A stretch of 64,000 nucleotides of DNA from Kingdonia uniflora (GCA_014058105.1 JACGCM010002885.1:372001-436000), one strand, 5' to 3'. Shown: positions 35,634 to 48,890, numbered from the stretch's first letter. Notes: generated by a model from the letters alone, not told the origin. Translations and numbers: made by a program.

Positions 35634-38600
35634 TTGTTTTCCATAATCATTTTCTCCTGGAATTGCAGGGGGACAAACAAAGTGTCCACCCTTCGAGAGC
35701 TGCGTGCTTACAACAACAAATATCAACCAGACATTATTTTCTTTTTTGAGACGAAAGCATCTAACCCTGAATCCCTTAACAAATTCAAATGCCTCGGCCT
35801 GCCGCATTCCCACGCGGTTGATGCTACCTCTACCCAAGGTGGGGGACTCTGGCTTGCATGGAGTTTCAACATCAACCTGTCCATCCTTTCCTCGTCTGCT
35901 AACGACATTGACGCTCTTATTCTTTCTCATAACCCTACACAAATGCCTAACACTGCCTCCATCCCGTGGCTCTGTTCGTTCACCTATTGTCCGCCGGACA
36001 ACCAACTCAAGCGGGATTACTGGGCCTCCATTGCCAGCATGGAAAACCGTATAGTGATCCCCTAGATGATTATTGGGGACCTGAACAACATCACCTACCA
36101 AGAGATGAAACTGGGGAAGATTATTTTTGACCCCTCTGCCCCCAATCTGCTGGGGGACTTCATTTTCCAAGCCTCCATGATTGACCTGGGATCCACTGGT
36201 GTCCCTTACATTTGGTCTAATAAAAGGAAAGGTATAAAGCTCATTAAGCAACATCTTGACTGGGCCCTCGTCTCCACTCCATGGAGCACCACCTTTCCTG
36301 ATGCCTCGATTCAAAACCTGCCCATCATTGGCTCGGATCATGGACCCATTGTGCTTACCACTAAATCCACTTGCCACAACCTGCCAAAGCAGTTTCACTT
36401 CCAATCCGCTTGGGCCAATCACGACCAATACAAGGATCTTGTCGACCGCACCTGGGCCGTCGATCAAACAGGTTCTAGACCGCTGAGGCTGTGCAAAAAG
36501 CTGAGGCATGCAAAGCGGGAGCTCACTGTTTGGAACAAGAGAGAATTCAACTTCAACCCCATCAACATCCAACAAGTTAGGGACCAGATCAACGATATTC
36601 AAAATAGGAACCCGTCTGATTCAAACGAAGCTATTGAGACGAACCTCCAAGGCAGGCTCACACGTCTCCTCGATCTCGAAGAATCTATCTGGAGGGACAA
36701 ATCTAGGGAGACCTGGCTTCGGGATAGCGACAAGAACACAAAGTCCTTCCACCTTTCCACGATCAGTCGGACACGGCGAAATATGATCTGGAGAATCAGG
36801 AGGCCTGACGGCTCATGGTGTAACGATCGAAATGATATAGGCAAGGCCTTCGTCAACTTCTATGAGGACCTTTTTACAACTTCTCGTCTCACCGTCAAAC
36901 TGGCCGACCTTGACATTATGGAAAAACTTATCTCGGACGAAGATAACGCCTTGCTCACTCGAGAACCCACCCAAGAAGAAATCAAAGAAGCCCTATTCTT
37001 GACGAACCCCCACAAATCCCCAGGCCCTGATGGCTTTACGCCGCTCTTTTACCATAAATCTTGGGATACAGTGAAACATGACCTGTGTAATGCCATCCTT
37101 GCTTTCTTCCAATCAGGGAACCTTATGGCTGAGTTTAACCACACCAACATCACCCTTATCCCGAAGATTAAAAACCCGGAGAAGCCTGAGCACTTTAAAC
37201 CGATCAGCTTATGTAACGCAAAATTTAAGATCATCTGTAAAATCCTGGCCACCATGCTCATGCCTCTTCTCAACAAGATCATCTCCCCCTCTCAGAATGC
37301 TTTCATCCCAGGGCACCAAATCTTCGACAATATCATCATGGCTCAGGAGATTCTTTCTGCCATCAAGAAGAAAAAAGGCAGATCTGGCTGTATGGCGGTC
37401 AAATTAGACCTCAACAAAGCTTTTGACAGAGTTGAATGGAGTTTCCTGAATGACACCCTTGAGGCTATGGGTTTCTCTGACAAATGGTGCGGATGGATAC
37501 AACAGTGCATCACCTCTACTGCTCTCTCTATTAACCTTAATGGTACACCCTATGGTTTCATCAAGCCTGGTAGGGGCATTAGACAAAGTGATCCTCTATC
37601 TCCCTCTTACTTTCTCATTTGTTCTGAGGTGCTCTCTAGGATTATCCTCAAAAAGGAGACGACAGGGGTCCTGCACGACATTAAAACAGTGCGAGGCAGC
37701 ACCCCGGTGTCTCATCTCTTATTCTCAGACGACAATTTCATTTTCTGTAAAACAAATCTCAGCGAAGCTGGTGCTCTTAATGACGCCCTGACTACCTTCT
37801 GTAAAGTCTCGGGCCAAGAGATTAATAGGGACAAGTCTTGTATCATGTTCAGCAAAAACTGCCATCACCGCCATCATAAGCTTATTCAAAGGATGCTCCG
37901 CATTAAAAAAGACGTCACATGAGACAAATACCTAGGAGCCTCCCTGACCTTCGACATGTCAAAAAACTTTAACTTTCAGGACATCATTTCTAGGGTTACC
38001 AACCGTATCGAGGGATGGAAAGCAAAATTCCTATCTCAAGCGGGCAGAATCACCCTCATTAAAGCTGTTAACTCAGCTATTCCTTCCTTCCTTATGTCCG
38101 TCTTCCCCTTCCCAAAGAAGATCTGCAATAAACTGGACTCCATTAACGCCAGATTCCCTTGGGGGTCTAATAAAGAGAGCAGATCTAAAGCCCGCCTTAT
38201 AAAATGGAGATTTATTTGCCAGCCAAAGCAAGCTGGGGGTTTGGGTATCCGAACGGCCCTTCACCATAATCAAGCCCTTATGGCCAAGCTTTTCTGGCGT
38301 ATCATAAAAGAACCAGATAAGTTATGGCCTCACAATATGAAAGCAAAGTACACCCCGAAGACTTCTCCGATGCTCTCCAAGGCCCAGCCGGCTAACTCTT
38401 GGATTTGGAAATGCATTATCCAAGCATGCAACAGAATCTGGCCAGAGTTGTGCTGGCACATAGGCAACGGGGAGAGCATTGGCCTTTGGCTTGAGCCTTG
38501 GATCCCCGGTATCCGTTTTGGACGTCCTGCGGGGCCGGAGCCACTCACAAGACTCACTACCAGAGTGACGGACCTTATCCATCTTGATAGCCGCATTTGG

Positions 38601-39770
38601 AACAACGAGATCATCTTGACCATCTTCCACCCTGATATTGCCAAACTTATTACCTCTATTCCGCTTAGCTCCTATCCGGCCAAGGACGTCCTTCGATGGA
38701 AGTAGGAGAACAACGGCGTCCTTACGGTGAAGTCTGTCCATTCCTTCTCTACCAGGGAGCACTCCCGTCACAGAGCTGACACTAACCCTGTTGGGCCCAG
38801 CCATCTCTCCTGGAAAGGCATCTGGCAGCTTTAAGTGTCCTATCGCATCCAACTTTTCCTTTGGAAAGCGGTCCATGAAGGGATCCCCACAAAGGTCAAC
38901 CTCTGGCACGGCGCCACAGACTGGGACACTAACTTCCCGCGATGCAGCTCTGAGACTGAATCGACTTCTCACGCCCTTTTCTTCTACACCAAAATTCATA
39001 ACATTTGGTTTGAGTCTGACCTGGCCTTGAACTTCAGTTTTTGGAACTACTCTGACTGCATCTACACGATCATCCAGTAGTGTTTTCTCCTTTCTCAAGG
39101 AGCCTCGAACTTGCTAGCCTTCTGCAGTACCCTTAGCACAATTATGTACGCTATCTGGACTAGCAGAAATGAACTGGTCTTCGAAGGAAAGATTCAAACC
39201 ACAAGAGAGACGCTGGCCAAGGCGAAAAGGCTTCTTTTTTATTGTACCAGAAATTCCTTTCCCCATCCGACCTCCAGGCCCCCCCAATGCCAGGCCGAGA
39301 TCCCAGCTGGCTGGCACGTCCTCAACGTCGATGCCTCCTGGTCTGTCTGTAACAGACTGGGAGGGACTAGTTTCGTTATTAAAACTCACCAGAATGTGGT
39401 TGTTTGTGCAGGTTGCGGTTCCACCAGGGCAGACGATCCAGAAGAAGCAGAGGCAGTTGCAGTAGTCCGAGGGATGGAGGCGGCGCTGAGTTTCGGCCTG
39501 CACAGGGTCCTCCTTTTGACGGACTGCCAGAGGCTGATGTCGGCTTTCAGAGATCGGACGGATGACCTCTCCTGGGGAGCTCTGACCTTGGCTCCAGATA
39601 CCCGTGCGCTTGCTTCCCGTTTTGAGGATTTTCGTTCTGAGTTTGTTCATAGATCTTGTAATTATGAAGCACATTACCTGGCTGATAGGGGTGCATGTAC
39701 CCCCGATTTTGTGTTCTCGGAGGGTCAGGAGGCCTCTGCTTTTGTTAACTCTTTTATGGTTGACCAATAG
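35634..39770 (+). pseudogene. LINE ORF2: endonuclease, reverse transcriptase, RNase H
   Basis: The whole 1379-codon frame is free of frameshifts and interrupted only by five stops: 36063 TAG, 37920 TGA, 38703 TAG, 38832 TAA and 39078 TAG. An apurinic-type endonuclease comes first, with N10 in SWNCRG, E39 in FFFETK, GDLNN after the first stop, and SDHGP near 36340. RT follows with SPGPDGF, PISLCN, LDLNKAFDRVEW and the active site FSDD (codons 697-700; the usual form is FADD). zf-RVT lies near 38770-38960. RNase H at 39300-39700 has LNVDASW, E in EAEAVAVVRGMEAA, and LTDCQRL. Four of the stops sit where Trp is expected. Confidence 0.9.
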
Positions 39771-39834
39771 GTCAGGTTTATTTTTATTGATTGCGTTCCT
39801 TTGCTTAAAAAATAATAAATAAATAAATCGAAGC

Positions 39835-41250
39835 TTTTTGCGGCAATGACATGATCAACTTAAAGTGGAAAAAAATAAATCAAAATAAGGTTCTTATTTA
39901 TCATCAAGAATTGAACCTTAGACTCTTGGATTAGGAGCTCCACAACTTAATGGTGATTAGAGATCATGTCTAGGTGGTATGCACGGTTGATAGAGATCAA
40001 ATGTGTCGAAAGGTATCAGTGAACCCCAAATTACCATCTAGGAACTACTAATCGTGATGCCTATGGAGGTAATTTTATGTAATGTTACAGTGAGGTTGGT
40101 ATTAGCGGCTAGGGACCATGCCTCGTCAAAAAAGCAAATCGTGTTAGTGGAACATTATTTATTTTGGTTAGAATATTGGATGATAACATTATTTAAGAAA
40201 AAATGTAGAACCAATTTAAAAGGAAAGCTAATATGGTATCTTAATCTTTGTAGTTACAAAGCTTTGGCCATCCTTGAACATAATTGTGTTGGTTTCCCCA
40301 CGGAGCGAGCAGTTAATTGTCATCATCAGACCCATCTAAAATCACAAGGCAAATCAATGGCTAGGAAACTCCTAACAATGATCGAACCAACCGACCTGTT
40401 TAGTTAACCAACCGTCACAGGTGTTCAGTTAATGGCCACGTGTGCATTGTCAGCAACTCTATCCTTGGTGGGTCCCATGAGAAAGATTTGGCATCCAAAT
40501 ACTTTTTGCTTTAAAAAAAAAAAAAAACACTTGAACGCGTTTGAGAAAAAACATTTTTAGTGCACAATTCGTATTCTATAACAACGACATCCGATGATAA
40601 ATTGGAAATCCCAATCTTTGTTGTATTTAATTTCTTTATGCTGGGTCGACATGTGACACATTGTATTAATCATTCGGTCTAAGACGGTTTTTGATAATGG
40701 GATTAATGGTAAGTAGTTGATAGTGGTGTTAGGTATCGATGTGACGTATGGTTCTTTCCCACACGAGATCATGCTCAGGTGGTCTATGTAGTTGATAGTG
40801 ATCAAACGTGTTCAAGGCATCAATTAAATAGAAATCGTGCCTAGTCTCCTGGTTTGAGATCATGCATTAAGAAGCAGAAGTCCTGAGTTTGAGATCATGC
40901 ATGTGGGTTGGCAAAGTTCTCACATGCCTAGTTAGTGACTAGTTAGACAGACATATTTCTGGTGTACTAAACCTAGATCTCGATACAAAAAGCATATGCG
41001 CACCTTGAAAGAAAGAAAAAAAGTTAGGGCGATTCAACAATGTGTAAAGAACACATTACACGTAAGTAACACATGACCATACCTGAGTAGACGCCTACAC
41101 TGAAACAAATATTAAATTACGATTATCCTCTCTTAAGACTCAAAGAGTATCATATGCCCCTTTGTTGGAAGAAGAACATCTTGTTTTATAATAATAATAA
41201 TAATAATTGAAGAATCCTCTGTTTTTTCTCAACCTCAGAATAATCCCTCT
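39835..41250. other. Intergenic DNA upstream of GH17 gene
   Basis: AT-rich, no gene recognised. Two short segments repeat loosely: gatcatgtctaggtggtatgc (about 39963) and gatcatgctcaggtggtcta (about 40767). A SINE-head-like agaagtcctgagtttgagatc lies near 40880. An (ATA)n microsatellite lies near 41190. Confidence 0.4.
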
Positions 41251-41256
41251 CTAACT

Positions 41257-41266
41257 TATATAAAAG
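41257..41266 (+). promoter_or_regulatory. Candidate TATA box of GH17 gene
   Basis: TATATAAAAG lies about 470 bp before the ATG, preceded and followed by CT-rich leader-like sequence. It would give a 5'UTR of roughly 430 bp, long but not rare. Motif evidence only. Confidence 0.45.
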
Positions 41267-41727
41267 CTACTCGAATCTCTTTCTCTTACACTGTTTAAGT
41301 TGATTTAACTCTATTTCAGACAGACTTCAAATCTTGTTTTATTACGGATTTCAAGTCTGGGGTTTGAGCTTGAAGCTTTTATACCCTGTTTTTGGAGCTT
41401 CAAAATCCATTTCTGGAGTTGTTTTGATTCCCTTAATTGGTTTAAACGCGTTTTGCAACTTTTGTTTTGATTTCTTATAAGTCGGCTGTTTTTGTTTCTT
41501 ATCTCTCTCTCTCAAACCGACATAAATATACAAATAGTTTCTCTAAACAATCTCAGATTTGAACTTTGAAGCTGAGATTGCTTGTTGGGTTTAAACTCTT
41601 TGGGGAGTCGGCAATTTGGGTTTTGCTTTTACTCTACTTCAGATGAATACTAAGTTGAGACTTGAGAGAGTCTGAGACTAATTTTTTTTCTTCATAAAAT
41701 CTCATATTTTGGATATTAACCTCTAAA

Positions 41728-44700
41728 ATGGAGACCCCATCATTGATTTTTGTGGGATTTTTGTGTGTTTTGTGGGTTTTGGATTGTGTTGGTGTGGTTG
41801 AAGGTATTGGGGTGAATTGGGGAACAATGGCAACACATGAGTTGCCTCCAGGAGTTGTAGTTCAAATGTTGCAAGATAATGGTATTCAGAAAGTGAAGTT
41901 ATTTGATGCTAATGATACCACTATGAGTGCTTTATCTGGAACTGGGATTGAAGTTATGGTTGCGATTCCGAATGATCAGCTCGCGGCAATGAATGATTTT
42001 GGGAGAGCCAAGAAATGGGTCACTAGGAATGTCACTCATTACAATGGTGTAAACATCAAGTAAGATTTCTACTTTCTAAAATTTTGGCTAATTCGTTTCG
42101 TAAATCCAGTAGTTTCCACAATAGTACTTCAAGTTCATGTTCTATACTTATGTATGTTTTCATAGGAAAATTTAGCTTATGGTTCTTCTTGTTCTTAAGA
42201 TGGATACCGAAGTACTGTGGAAGAAGATACGATAAATAAATTAACGTCAGGTGTATGTCTTTTTTAGTCACGATTTAGGATATAATATCTTTCGCAGGAA
42301 CTTTTAGATGTGATTGGTAATGGGGACATAGTTACAAATTAATGAGGAGAATAATCTTAATCTTCTCATATATGACTCAAAGAGAAGTAATTTAAGCTTA
42401 CTTTTAATGAACTTTCTTAGAACATATAAGGCATCGAATTGATTAAAAGGACAACAGCTTCACTATATAGCTATGACTAAGAGAGGTGTTTCAGCGTTAA
42501 ACATAGATATTGCTTTCTTCAGAAATCAAATTATTTTCTTAAACGTCGATTCCAGAATATGTTATAACTAAAGACCAATCTGAAACTAGTCACGATTCTC
42601 TTTGCTGAGAACCATGAGTCCTGTATGAACCAACAACTTATTCCGAGTCAGATAGTGTGACTTCAATATACTATAGGTTTTCATCAACATAAGTCCTCTA
42701 AAGTCGAACTTTGTTTGTATAATCCTGATAAATCCTGTCCAGCAGAATTGATTTTTGCATCTCAACCACCTATGTTGCACATATAGTGGCTTAATCGGAG
42801 ATTTACTTTTGGAGAATCTCCATCTGCTTGTTTGTCATAACCTTCATGGCTTCACATACAAAGCCACATTTTTTTGTGTTATTATTCTTGGTTTTCCCTC
42901 TCCGTCCATAATTCTCAGCTGTTGTTCTTCACTTTTTCCTCTCTCTCTCGTAATTAAACACAGACAATTCCTTAAGCTCAAAGCAAAATAAGTAACGAAA
43001 TCATCTTGAAATAGAAATTGTTTGGAGGACGAAAATAAAAATTTCTCATGGTAGACCATTTGTAATAGTTTCAGTAAGTATAGAAATCATGTAGATCAAC
43101 ATATGATAATTGTTAAAAACTACGTGCGCGCGGAAGCTAAATTAATCTCAATTAAAACTAAGATCTCGCAATTGCATAAAATAAAAGGTCGAAGACTTAG
43201 GGTTTTTAGATTTACCTCAAACTTTACATCTCTCTCTAAGACTAAGCATTTTTCTCTCACTCAAACCAACCGAACAAATAAATTAAGTTTACGCTCTCTT
43301 TTATAGGAGAAGAGACCTAGCACAAATAGAAACCCTAATACCAATCGAATTAGGAAACTAGTCCTATTATTCAAGGAATTAAATTAATAGAAATAACTAA
43401 ATAAAAAAGGTGCGCACGTGACGTACAAGACGTGCTACTTGTGGTCGTATCCTGATTCCTATCAATAATAGTATGATTAGATACTCCTACCTGGTACCAT
43501 TTAGATTCTTTGTGTTACTATATACTCTTTATTGTAGTACTTCAATTTTCACGGGGGTGTGTGAATGTTATGAATGAATTTATTAGGAACTTCTAGACCT
43601 GAATCAGAAACATTGCTTTAATAGAGAAGGTGAATTTTGAGTTCGAAGACCAAAATATATTTATTTTCTTTTAAAAAAATTCAAGAAACTTATGACCCTT
43701 AGGAGTATTCGTTAGATGATATTTGCGTTCAAGCCCCAACACCATATTTTAATTGCTTTATTGTTTACAAATTTGATTGATAATCCATTATTAGCTCATA
43801 CCAAGTCGTTCACTTGATAATATTTGTGAAGTAATATTTTTTCCTTCTCTTCTTGTGATTTCTTTGTGCAGATATGTTGCAGTTGGGAACGAACCATTTT
43901 TGGCAGCCTACAACAACTCATTCATACAAACAACATTACCAGCGCTCGAAAATATTCAGAATGCACTCAATGCGGCTGGAGTTGGAGATAAGATAAAGGC
44001 AACTGTGCCCCTTAATGCTGATGTTTACAACTCACCTACAGACAACCCTGTCCCCTCTGCGGGAACATTCCGATCCGACATCAGTGATCTCATGACCCAA
44101 ATTGTCCAGTTCCTTAACAAAAACAATGCTCCTTTCACAGTTAACATATACCCATTTCTAAGTCTTTACGCCAATGAAGACTTCCCTGTCGACTTTGCCT
44201 TCTTTGACGGTGTAAGCGCCCCCATTAACGACAATGGGGTTATGTACACAAATGTCTTTGATGCCAATTTCGATACTTTGGTTTCGTCTTTAAAAGCTGT
44301 GGGATATGGAAACATGCCCATATTCGTTGGAGAGGTTGGATGGCCTACTGACGGAGATAAGAATGCTAACCTCCAATATGCTCAGAGGTTTTACAACGGA
44401 TTGTTGAAACGACTAACGGCCAAACAAGGCACTCCACTGAGACCGGGGAACATAGAGGTTTACTTATTTGGTCTGATAGATGAGGATGCTAAGAGTATAG
44501 ATCCAGGAAACTTTGAGCGTCACTGGGGTATCTTCAGGTATGATGGAAAACCGAAGTATCCCATTGATGCCACAGGCCAAGGCCAAAATAGTTATCTCAT
44601 AGGAGCGAAGAACGTGGACTATCTCCCCCAAAAGTGGTGTGTTTTTAACCCGGCAGCAAACGACAATGTCAATGTTACTAAAATGGGAGATAACATCAAC

Positions 44701-44982
44701 TACGCTTGCACATTCTCAGATTGCACATCACTTGGTTACGGGGCATCTTGTAGTAACTTAGATGCACAGGGAAACGCTTCTTACGCGTTTAACATGTATT
44801 TCCAAGTTCAGAACCAGGTACCTATGAGCTGTGATTTCGAAGGTCTCGCTACAGTTACAACACAGAACCCCTCTCAAGGGAACTGCAATTTCATTATTCA
44901 GATCGCTTCATCTTTCTCATTAGGTCCTTCATTTTCCATTTTGGTGATTAGTTTTCTCTGTCTAGCTTTTTATCTCATGTAA
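41728..44982 (+). CDS. Glucan endo-1,3-beta-glucosidase (GH17, X8 domain, GPI-anchored type)
   Basis: It hydrolyses internal beta-1,3 bonds of callose at the cell surface. Exons 41728-42059 and 43872-44982 join in frame (AA|A gives Lys111) to make 480 residues. A signal peptide covers about residues 1-26. The GH17 barrel starts at IGVNWGT. The acid/base Glu is E118 in VAVGNEP and the nucleophile is E265 in [11 protein letters not shown]. The X8/CBM43 domain runs about 365-450, with Cys at 367, 390, 395, 404, 431 and 449 expected to form disulfides. A hydrophobic C-terminal tail (about 455-480) fits GPI anchoring at the plasma membrane or plasmodesmata. The intron of about 1.8 kb falls just before the catalytic Glu, and holds an LTR-like repeat. 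No lesions are seen. Members of this family act in wall remodelling and callose turnover. Confidence 0.93.
43095..43465 (-). repeat. LTR-like repeat, copy B, in GH17 intron
   Basis: It shares long blocks with 10255-10695, and the minus strand carries a TATA-like CCTATAAAAGAGAGC near 43300. An ACGT-rich end (gcgcacgtgacgtac) lies near 43414. It is probably a solo LTR. The rest of the intron (42060-43871) shows nothing else recognisable. Confidence 0.5.
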
Positions 44983-47685
44983 ATAATAATATATGTCAGA
45001 CACTGTACTATAATGTTTGATTTTTTGTTGAAGAGTTTACTGTAAGTTAGAGATTAGCTGTTTGTTAGAATCATTAATTTAAAAATAACAGTGTATACTG
45101 AGTTCTTTAGTCCTTTGAGCAAACCATTCTTTTTTTATTTGAGTTCTCTTTATTTTTGTCCAATTTAGTCAGATGAAAGTAAAACAAGTTGTCTTGGAGG
45201 GAACACATGCACAAGCTGCATTTGCATCTTGGACAGAACATGATCCTCGACAATTTTGCTGCCCCATCTAACATGCATAATACTACTTTGCACATGGTTG
45301 TGGTTTTAGCGAAAATGTGTGCTAAGTTTCCTTGTTTTGAGTTTCTGAAACAAAATTGTGATGATATTTTGACTTAAAATGTGTAAATCCATTAAAATTA
45401 AGATCCTTCTGGAAATTTGGTCAAGTTCTTTTTTCCCCATATACTAGCAATCGGGCACACGCTACGCTATGCGTGTGCCTACAATAACTTGAAATTTTGT
45501 TATACATGTTGGCGATTTTAAGATTTCTCGTGGGAAAAAAGAAAGAATAAAATTTTGTAATATTGATACGCCAAGGTTTATTATTATGCTGTGTACGCCT
45601 GTTCAAGGCTTGGTATTTACACTTGAAATTCCAAAACATTGATCATTTGCCAAGAAAGGATTTGTGCATTGGGTTCTTATTACCCTCGGCTAAATGTGCA
45701 TCAAGTTTAATTACAGGAACAATCTGAGGTTAGTGTGACTCGAACCATTCAGGTTTGGAGTTGAAGAATGAGGGGTTTACGTTGTAAATGATTTGATGGG
45801 TTGACAGTGGACCCTACGGTCTGTTGTTTATTACCGACGGTTACAGAAAGAGTGTCGTATTGTAAAAACATTTATTAGTGGAGAGCGAGCGAGCGAGGAG
45901 AACATATTGGGAAACAGATGATGTTAGTCAAACCAGAAACATAGTACATGTACATGAGTGGTCTTAAGTCTCGGATGTTGCAGCTAGGTCCACTGTTTCA
46001 ATAGATCAATTATAAGAAAAGGCCCATTTACATGTCCAAGCCCAAGGCCATTCTATATATCTAGTTACTTTCAGTTTCACGCCCTATTACATCATCAATC
46101 AAAGTCCTTTGTTAGGAGAATTGTACCCTAAGGTTAAACACTAAATTTTGGAATGGATGCCACATTTTGAGCCGTTGAGAAATCACGGTTAAGCAGACGG
46201 TGACGATGACAAAGCTGAGCTAAAACAGACACATGAAGAGAGAGTTATTTTAGCCATCCACAACAATTACCGATACCCACTATACAACACTTACGATCAA
46301 AACCGTAATGATAAATTAAAAAGGGTCTGAATCACCAAAACTATATACAAACTCCTGATATGAAAAATATATTTTTCTTGTAAAAGTAAATACAAATCCA
46401 AATTCATTGCAAAAGAAACGACCAAACACAAAGATAAAATAACAGTTAGGTATGTATGAGAGTGTTTCCCTTATTGTTATAGCTATAAATCATGGTTCAG
46501 GACTAAAAATCCAGATAGAGGTTCGGAAAAGAAGGAGAAATAAAAGAGAAAGTTACATGGGACCCATGATAAAATTTGTGAACTATTAAATAGTTGAATG
46601 GTTATGGATATGAAGAGGTTTTCTTTTCTTTAATGTCCGTAAACCTGGGATTACAACTTACTAATTGTCAATGCCATAAAGATGAGTTAATTGTAACAAT
46701 AGTGAAAGTTAAATGTGAAGTTACCCCACTTTATATGCTCTTATGTTCGATGACCACATCATTTTGTCTCAGTCAGCTATTTCATTTAGGCTAGGAATTA
46801 CGTAATAAGTTAATGATATAGCTAAAACCCAATATTTTAGTCAAAACATAATCTTTATTTGTACGACTTTAATTTGGTATACAAAATCAGGCTTCACCAA
46901 AATACATAACTTTATATTGATACAAATTCATTGTTCGGTTCCCTTTTATCTTTTTTTGGTCCATATATGTGTTCCTTAGTTTTTTACACGAAGAAAAAAA
47001 AAACTCTACACGATTATAAAGCCTATAGACTCTAAAATTTCTCTTTTCTTGGTTCTCTTTTCAAAGAGTTATTGCATATGCATAATCCAATGTTGCTTTC
47101 AGCTCTTCAATGTCCCTATAGTAAGAATAGATACATTATCATTTCATTACACAGACATATATGACACATTCAACATGACATGAATTTATAACAAATGTTG
47201 CTACAACATGACCGATAAATATCATAGCTCTCTGTAGCGTTGGGCAAATAGAACTTGAAGGGTTTATAATTGCCTTGTAAAAGTGAAAATTCATAAGAAT
47301 GAATAGATGTACTGATATATTTATGAAACATAAATTGGCAGCAAAAACATAAATTTTTAAGAAACTTATGTATGATATAATAGAATGTTCTATTATATAT
47401 TGGAGTTACAAAACTTGGTAATTAAATGTGTTTAATAACATTTTAAAACTAATTAAATGGCTACATACTATTTACTATTGCAAACACAAATGTTAATGTT
47501 ATATGCCTAGTCATCTTGTTACATGCCACGTAGGACAATCGTTGAGATTTATAATATAAATAAATAAATAAATAAATAGTTGACTCACTGCTTTCAGATC
47601 ATGCTAGACACAAATAGAGTTTGATCATTTTATACAGTGTCTGGGTTCCTCGAACATCACATCACTAACTTACACCTGCCATAGC
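44983..47685. other. Intergenic DNA
   Basis: AT-rich, with the GH17 3'UTR at the left (aataat motifs from 44984). A (GAGC)n run lies near 45885 and an (AAAT)n run near 47560. No gene or element is recognised. Confidence 0.4.
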
Positions 47686-48600
47686 AAGAAATGTGTTGGT
47701 TTATTCAATTTTTCCCTCGAGTACTAAGAGTTTGTTCGCATTCGCCGGAACTCGAACAAATTTACATTGCACTGGATATGCTATATATTACCAGGCCTAA
47801 CTCCACCCCAGTACCCCGTTTTCGCATGCCATACGAAAATGTACCTGGAAAAGGGTTGATTGAATGGACTCATAGTCATTATAATTGCTTCTAGTATTAA
47901 ACTGAAACCATGTATAAGATTGAGACTTTATTCTTTAAAAGAAGGAAACATTTAAGGAAGAATGCTTAAATAAGTGATCTTACTTCACAGAATGCTTGTC
48001 TTTAATCTCAGTAACAATGTGTGAAAGCCCCTGTGCTGGGTTCTCTTCTCTGTGACCTTTTTTCTGAAATTTGTGGTTGTTAACCTGTTTACAAAGCTGA
48101 AACCATGTAATCGAGAATTGATAAGCTCTTAATATCAAAATAGGATCAATAAAATGAATTTAGAGTTAAGTGCTCACTTGGTTGCATCTTGACGTTTGGA
48201 TGCATCCCCAGTAGCATCCATGGCAACAGATTGCCATCCGTCATCAATAATAATGAACTTGGGGGGAAATCCACCTTTCTCCAAACTTCGAAAAAACATT
48301 AAACTGTAATTAGTATTTCGCATTGAGAGATAAAAGATTTAGAGAAATTTAAGATGATAATAGAGAGTAGTGCTACCTCTATACCCCTTGTGTAACTCCC
48401 TCTGCAGTAACTTCGATATAGAAGGCGTCCCATGCACACCAACCAAACCAGTTCAATATGTCTGGAATCTATATATGGACACATCAACAACCCGCATTAA
48501 TAATATAGCCCATGGAAACAATCAAAACCTGAAATATTTCCAAAAATCTTACCTTCTTCTTTTCACGATAATAGAATGTCTGTAAATGATTCTCTTATAC

Positions 48601-48710
48601 AAAGAATATGTCTGGAATCTATATATGGACACATCAACAGATTGCCATCCGTCACGATAATAGAATGCCTGCAAATAATTTAAGATGAACTGTAATTAGT
48701 ATTTTGCTTA
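48601..48710. repeat. Patchwork of local copies (filler-like DNA)
   Basis: 48605-48639 copies 48455-48489 exactly; 48635-48654 copies 48224-48243 exactly; 48652-48680 copies 48563-48591 with few changes; 48688-48708 copies about 48301-48321. Adjoining pieces share 3-5 bp at their joins. This lies inside an intron of the raffinose synthase pseudogene. Confidence 0.75.
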
Positions 48711-48764
48711 AATATATATATTTTGCATAAATGCTTTGTAAGAATTTGAAGTTCATCTTAACTG

Positions 48765-48890
48765 AAATTTGAGCCATGTTATGCAAAAAAAGTGTATTTA
48801 ATTTCTCAATTGAAATTTGAGCCATGTTATGCAAAATTTAGAAGATCAATCCAATGACAATAATTTACCATGTTATGCAAAATATATGTA
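48765..48890. repeat. Short tandem-like repeat
   Basis: The unit tgaaatttgagccatgttat occurs at about 48769 and 48812, and a shorter ccatgttatgcaaaat piece follows near 48868. Confidence 0.6.

Larger units (their letters stand above)
32914..39820 (+). mobile_element. Full-length L1-type LINE retrotransposon
   Basis: A 14 bp duplication, aaataaatcgaagc, flanks the element (32900-32913 and 39821-39834). The 3' end is A-rich (taaaaaataataaataa). A CT-rich leader is followed by ORF1 (DUF4283 and zinc knuckle) and ORF2 (endonuclease, RT, zf-RVT, RNase H). The 6.9 kb length is normal for a complete plant L1. Confidence 0.92.

Noticed and set aside
35601..36602. 333-codon open frame on the minus strand
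   Set aside because: It lies wholly antisense to the well-supported LINE ORF2 endonuclease frame and shows no domain of its own; codon bias of ORF2 leaves the opposite strand open.
38322..39767. Long minus-strand frames of 258 and 217 codons
   Set aside because: Antisense to the LINE zf-RVT and RNase H regions; shadows for the same reason.
47691..47894. 67-codon plus-strand ORF
   Set aside because: It is antisense to the last exon piece of the raffinose synthase pseudogene, whose minus-strand motif VWHAKTGYWGGV explains the sequence.
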